NCBI GenBank assembly: GCA_016929465.1
Contig: JAFGIT010000098.1
Location: 1-8,976 of the forward strand
Direction: 5' to 3'
Origin: Candidatus Coatesiibacteriota bacterium
GTDB taxonomy: Bacteria; B130-G9
DNA length: 8,976 bases
Under the pieces are notes generated by a model. The model had not been told where the DNA came from and did no database searches. It saw nothing but the letters and a program-made list of their open reading frames with translations. Within the stretch, counting starts at the first letter, position 1, and every line of letters begins with the position of its first letter. Shown piece after piece: positions 6,451-8,976 of the stretch. The translations under genes were made by a program, and so were the position numbers.

Positions 6451-8394
6451 ATGGCAATGCTGGCAATGCGCAAGCATTTGAAAAAACTCTCGATCTTTCT
6501 CTGGATAATAATCGCGGCATTCATAGGCACGATCTTTGTCGTCTGGGGAGCCGGCAGACAAGGAATGGAGCGAAGCGAAGCAGCCATCGCCTCGGTCAAC
6601 GGCGACCAGATATTCAGGGAAGAATATACCTCGACACTGCGTCGATACACAGACTACTATCGCGAGATATACAAAGACCGCCTGACGCCGGACCTGCTCA
6701 AGAACCTCGATCTGGAGAACCGCGTCCTTCAGGATTTGATCCGCAAGAGACTAATGCTCCAAGAGGCAAATAACTTGGGGATACTGGTAACCGACGCGGA
6801 GGTGGAATCAGTCCTTCGGAAGACCCGTGGCTTCCAGGATGAGAATGGGAACTTCCGACCTGACCTTTACATGCGGATTCTCTCGATGAACAGGATAGCG
6901 CCGGAGATCTACGAGCAGGGCATACGCCAGAGTCAGAGGGCATCGCGTCTGGAAGATTTCATAAGGGCCACAGTTCGGGTCACCGACGAGGAAGTCAGAG
7001 CCAAATACCTCGAGGAGAGCGAGAAGGTCAACTGCAAGTACGTTGAATTCAGGGGCCGTGACCTCGCGAAGGACCTCGAGCCCAGCGATACGGAACTGAA
7101 GGAGCTCTATTCATCTCAGAAAGAGAACTACAAGAGCGAGCGCGAGGTCAAAGTCGAATATATTCTATTCAGCCCAGACGCCTATAAGTCGAAGGTCTCG
7201 CTGACCGACGGCGAAGTCCAGGATTACTATGACACACATGAGAGTGAATATGTGCAGGAGGAGCAGGTTCAGGCGAGGCACATTCTCGTCAAGGTCGATA
7301 GCGACGCCGGAGAAAAGGCAGACGCCGAGGCCAAGAAGAAGATCGAAGGCCTCCTGGCCAGGGTGAAGGCGGGCGAGGACTTCGCGAATTTGGCTAAGGA
7401 GTACTCCGATTGCCCGTCATCCTCCAAGGGCGGCGACCTGGGCTATTTTGGCCGGGGCCAGATGGCCAAGCCATTCGAAGAAGCAGCTTTTGCGCTCGAG
7501 GTTGGCGAAATGAGCGGCGTTGTGAAGACGCAATTCGGCTATCACATCATCATGGTCGAGGGCCGAAAACCGCCCGAGACCAAGGAATTCGCGCAAGTCG
7601 AGGGGGAAATCCGCGAGAAGCTGACCAAGGAAAAGGCCCTGGAACTCGCAAGGGAGGCTGCGGAGGCTGCTCACGAGAAGCTCGGAGACTCCAATGACCT
7701 GGCCGCGCTTGCCCAGGAAAATGGCCTCAAACTCACTACCACCGACTTCTTCAAGAGAAGCGACGAGATAGAAGGACTCGGGCGCTCATACCAATTCGCG
7801 AACGCAGCGTTGGGGCTCGCAAAGGATGCAGTTAGCACAGCCGTGAAGGGAAGAGACCGTTATTTCTTGATCAAAATGCTCGATGAGAAGCCGCCGATCG
7901 TTCTCCCATTCGAGGAAGTGAAGGACAAAGTCAAGCGTGACTGGCGCCGCGATGAGGGAGAGAAGATCGCCGAAGAGAAGGCAAATGAGTTCGCCAAGAA
8001 GGTCACCGACGCAGCCTCCTTCGAGAAGACCGCCAAGGACTGGGACCTCTCGGTTAAAGAGACGAATCAGTTCTCCAAGGACGGTTACATCCGAGGCATC
8101 GGCCGGAGCGAGGAATTCGCCGAAAAGGCCTTCGAGGCAAAAGTTGGCGACATCGGAGGCCCGATCAAAGTGAGAGACCGATATCTCTTCTTCACGGTTC
8201 TGGAGCACACCCGATTCGACCAGAGCGAGTTCGATAAGGTCAAGGGTCAAATGAAGCAACAGGTTCGGGCCGAGAAAGAAAATGAGGCCTTGGGTGCCTG
8301 GATCGAGGACTTGAAGAGCAAGGCCAAGATAGATATCGACCCGTTGTTTGTAAGAAAACAGCAACCCGCAAGCCCTCCCGGCGCTGCGAGTTAG
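6451..8394 (+). CDS. ppiD: PpiD/SurA-family membrane-anchored peptidyl-prolyl cis-trans isomerase (periplasmic foldase)
   Basis: The 647 residues compare with about 620 for E. coli PpiD. GAGGA at 6437-6441 lies 9 bases before the ATG. A short basic N-terminus (RKHLKK) precedes one membrane segment (about residues 13-32), leaving the bulk in the periplasm. Residues about 41-200 form a SurA/PpiD-type helical chaperone region ([13 protein letters not shown] at its start, then [12 protein letters not shown]). Residues 274-371 are a clear parvulin rotamase domain with [28 protein letters not shown] and TQFGYHII. The positions used by active parvulins are present: His277, Cys321, Met338, Phe342 and His365. 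Two further parvulin-like units without the full signature follow (about 397-500 and 500-608), and the tail is Pro/Ala-rich. The family assists folding of exported proteins at the inner membrane. It may be cotranscribed with cysS upstream and very probably with the thiolase 24 bases downstream. A SurA-like naming would also be acceptable; the membrane anchor favours PpiD. Confidence 0.9.
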   Translation: MAMLAMRKHLKKLSIFLWIIIAAFIGTIFVVWGAGRQGMERSEAAIASVNGDQIFREEYTSTLRRYTDYYREIYKDRLTPDLLKNLDLENRVLQDLIRKRLMLQEANNLGILVTDAEVESVLRKTRGFQDENGNFRPDLYMRILSMNRIAPEIYEQGIRQSQRASRLEDFIRATVRVTDEEVRAKYLEESEKVNCKYVEFRGRDLAKDLEPSDTELKELYSSQKENYKSEREVKVEYILFSPDAYKSKVSLTDGEVQDYYDTHESEYVQEEQVQARHILVKVDSDAGEKADAEAKKKIEGLLARVKAGEDFANLAKEYSDCPSSSKGGDLGYFGRGQMAKPFEEAAFALEVGEMSGVVKTQFGYHIIMVEGRKPPETKEFAQVEGEIREKLTKEKALELAREAAEAAHEKLGDSNDLAALAQENGLKLTTTDFFKRSDEIEGLGRSYQFANAALGLAKDAVSTAVKGRDRYFLIKMLDEKPPIVLPFEEVKDKVKRDWRRDEGEKIAEEKANEFAKKVTDAASFEKTAKDWDLSVKETNQFSKDGYIRGIGRSEEFAEKAFEAKVGDIGGPIKVRDRYLFFTVLEHTRFDQSEFDKVKGQMKQQVRAEKENEALGAWIEDLKSKAKIDIDPLFVRKQQPASPPGAAS

Positions 8395-8418
8395 ACAGAT
8401 GTTCATGGAGGATCAAAG

Positions 8419-8976
8419 ATGGTCTTAGATGCAGTCATAACTCACGCGGTTAGAACGCCGATAGGCTCTCTCGGCGGTTCACTCGCCAGCATAGCTGCCC
8501 CGAAGCTCGGCGCGGTTGTGGTGGAAGCAATCTTGAATCGCTCGGGTATTCCTGCGGAGGATTTCGACGAGATAATCATGGGCAACGTGGTAAGCGCCGG
8601 CCTCGGGCAGAATCCCGCCCGTCAGGCAGCTCTCTTTGGGGGCCTCAGGAAAGAGGTCGCCGCGTTGACCATTAATAAGGTCTGCGGAGGCGGTCTCAAA
8701 GCGGTTGTCTTAGCAGCACAGGCCGTCAAGCTGGGAGACTCCGGCATCGTCATCGCGGGCGGCCTCGAATCGATGAGCAACACCCCCTACGCGCTTTCAA
8801 AGGCCAGATTCGGCTACCGTCTTGGACACGGACAGCTGCTCGATCTCATGATCCACGACGGCCTATGGTGCGCATTCAATGACTATCACATGGGCACTGT
8901 CGGCGACCTGACGGCCGAGAAATATGGAGTCGGGCGCGAGAGACAGGACGAATACGCATACAATAGCCATAGAAAG
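8419..8976 (+). CDS. Acetyl-CoA acetyltransferase (thiolase), N-terminal part, 3' cut by window
   Basis: The frame runs from ATG 8419 to the window edge, giving 186 residues of a family usually about 390 long. GGAGG at 8407-8411 is 7 bases upstream. The N-terminus (DAVITHAVRTPIGSLGGSLA) is typical of thiolases. GNVVSAGLGQNPARQAAL leads to the nucleophile loop, KVCGGGLKAV, with Cys89 at the same number as the catalytic cysteine of the Zoogloea thiolase. AGGLESMSNTPY and the loop HDGLWCAFNDYHMG favour the acetoacetyl-CoA-type biosynthetic thiolases (AtoB, ThlA or PhaA, EC 2.3.1.9), which condense two acetyl-CoA or cleave acetoacetyl-CoA. The catalytic His and second Cys lie in the missing half. 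The usual Ser after CysGly is Gly here. The pathway (ketone body, polyhydroxyalkanoate, butyrate, mevalonate or beta-oxidation) cannot be told without the downstream genes. Confidence 0.93.
   Translation, partial: MVLDAVITHAVRTPIGSLGGSLASIAAPKLGAVVVEAILNRSGIPAEDFDEIIMGNVVSAGLGQNPARQAALFGGLRKEVAALTINKVCGGGLKAVVLAAQAVKLGDSGIVIAGGLESMSNTPYALSKARFGYRLGHGQLLDLMIHDGLWCAFNDYHMGTVGDLTAEKYGVGRERQDEYAYNSHRK

Noticed and set aside
7786-8406. A 206-codon open frame on the minus strand opposite ppiD
   Set aside because: Its Leu-rich translation mirrors the Glu/Lys-rich coding strand of ppiD, which is the real gene by motif content.

Overview
The window carries five plus-strand coding regions, two of them cut by the window edges: the tail of an unidentified gene (1-60), a very large secreted multidomain protein (272-4570), cysteinyl-tRNA synthetase (4923-6314), a PpiD/SurA-type membrane-anchored peptidyl-prolyl isomerase (6451-8394) and the 5' part of an acetyl-CoA acetyltransferase-type thiolase (8419 to the edge). 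I found no convincing minus-strand gene, rRNA, tRNA, CRISPR array, insertion sequence or attachment site.

The organism looks like a Gram-negative bacterium. A PpiD-type foldase with one N-terminal membrane anchor and a probable lipoprotein with a long modular body both imply an envelope with a periplasm or exposed surface. Codon use is moderately GC-rich by eye (not counted), with free use of ATA (Ile) and AGG/AGA (Arg), which argues against an enteric bacterium. TolB-like propeller, FecR-like, ZU5-like, PKD and Fn3-like modules in one polypeptide are typical of environmental lineages with large surface proteins, such as Planctomycetes, deltaproteobacterial groups and uncultivated candidate phyla. 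I cannot place the lineage from this window.

Layout. Bases 61-271 form a relatively AT-rich leader with a near-consensus sigma70-type promoter (TTGACA, 17 bp, CATAAT) driving the giant gene, which starts with GTG at 272 behind a G-rich ribosome-binding site. A strong intrinsic terminator (4608-4642) closes that unit 37 bases after its stop, so it is probably monocistronic. A second plausible promoter (4789-4818) starts the cysS unit. The gap of 136 bases between cysS and ppiD shows no clear terminator or promoter, so they may be cotranscribed. The thiolase follows ppiD by 24 bases with an excellent Shine-Dalgarno sequence and is probably in the same transcript.

The cysS, ppiD and thiolase genes do not form an obvious single pathway: they represent translation, envelope protein folding and acyl-CoA metabolism. 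The large protein stands alone. Its modules suggest an exported, surface-exposed or periplasmic binding or scaffold protein; nothing catalytic is visible. The least explained sequence is its central stretch of about 390 residues (roughly 475-867), which contains an internal hydrophobic segment and a run of five tryptophans. I see no convincing new multi-gene system.
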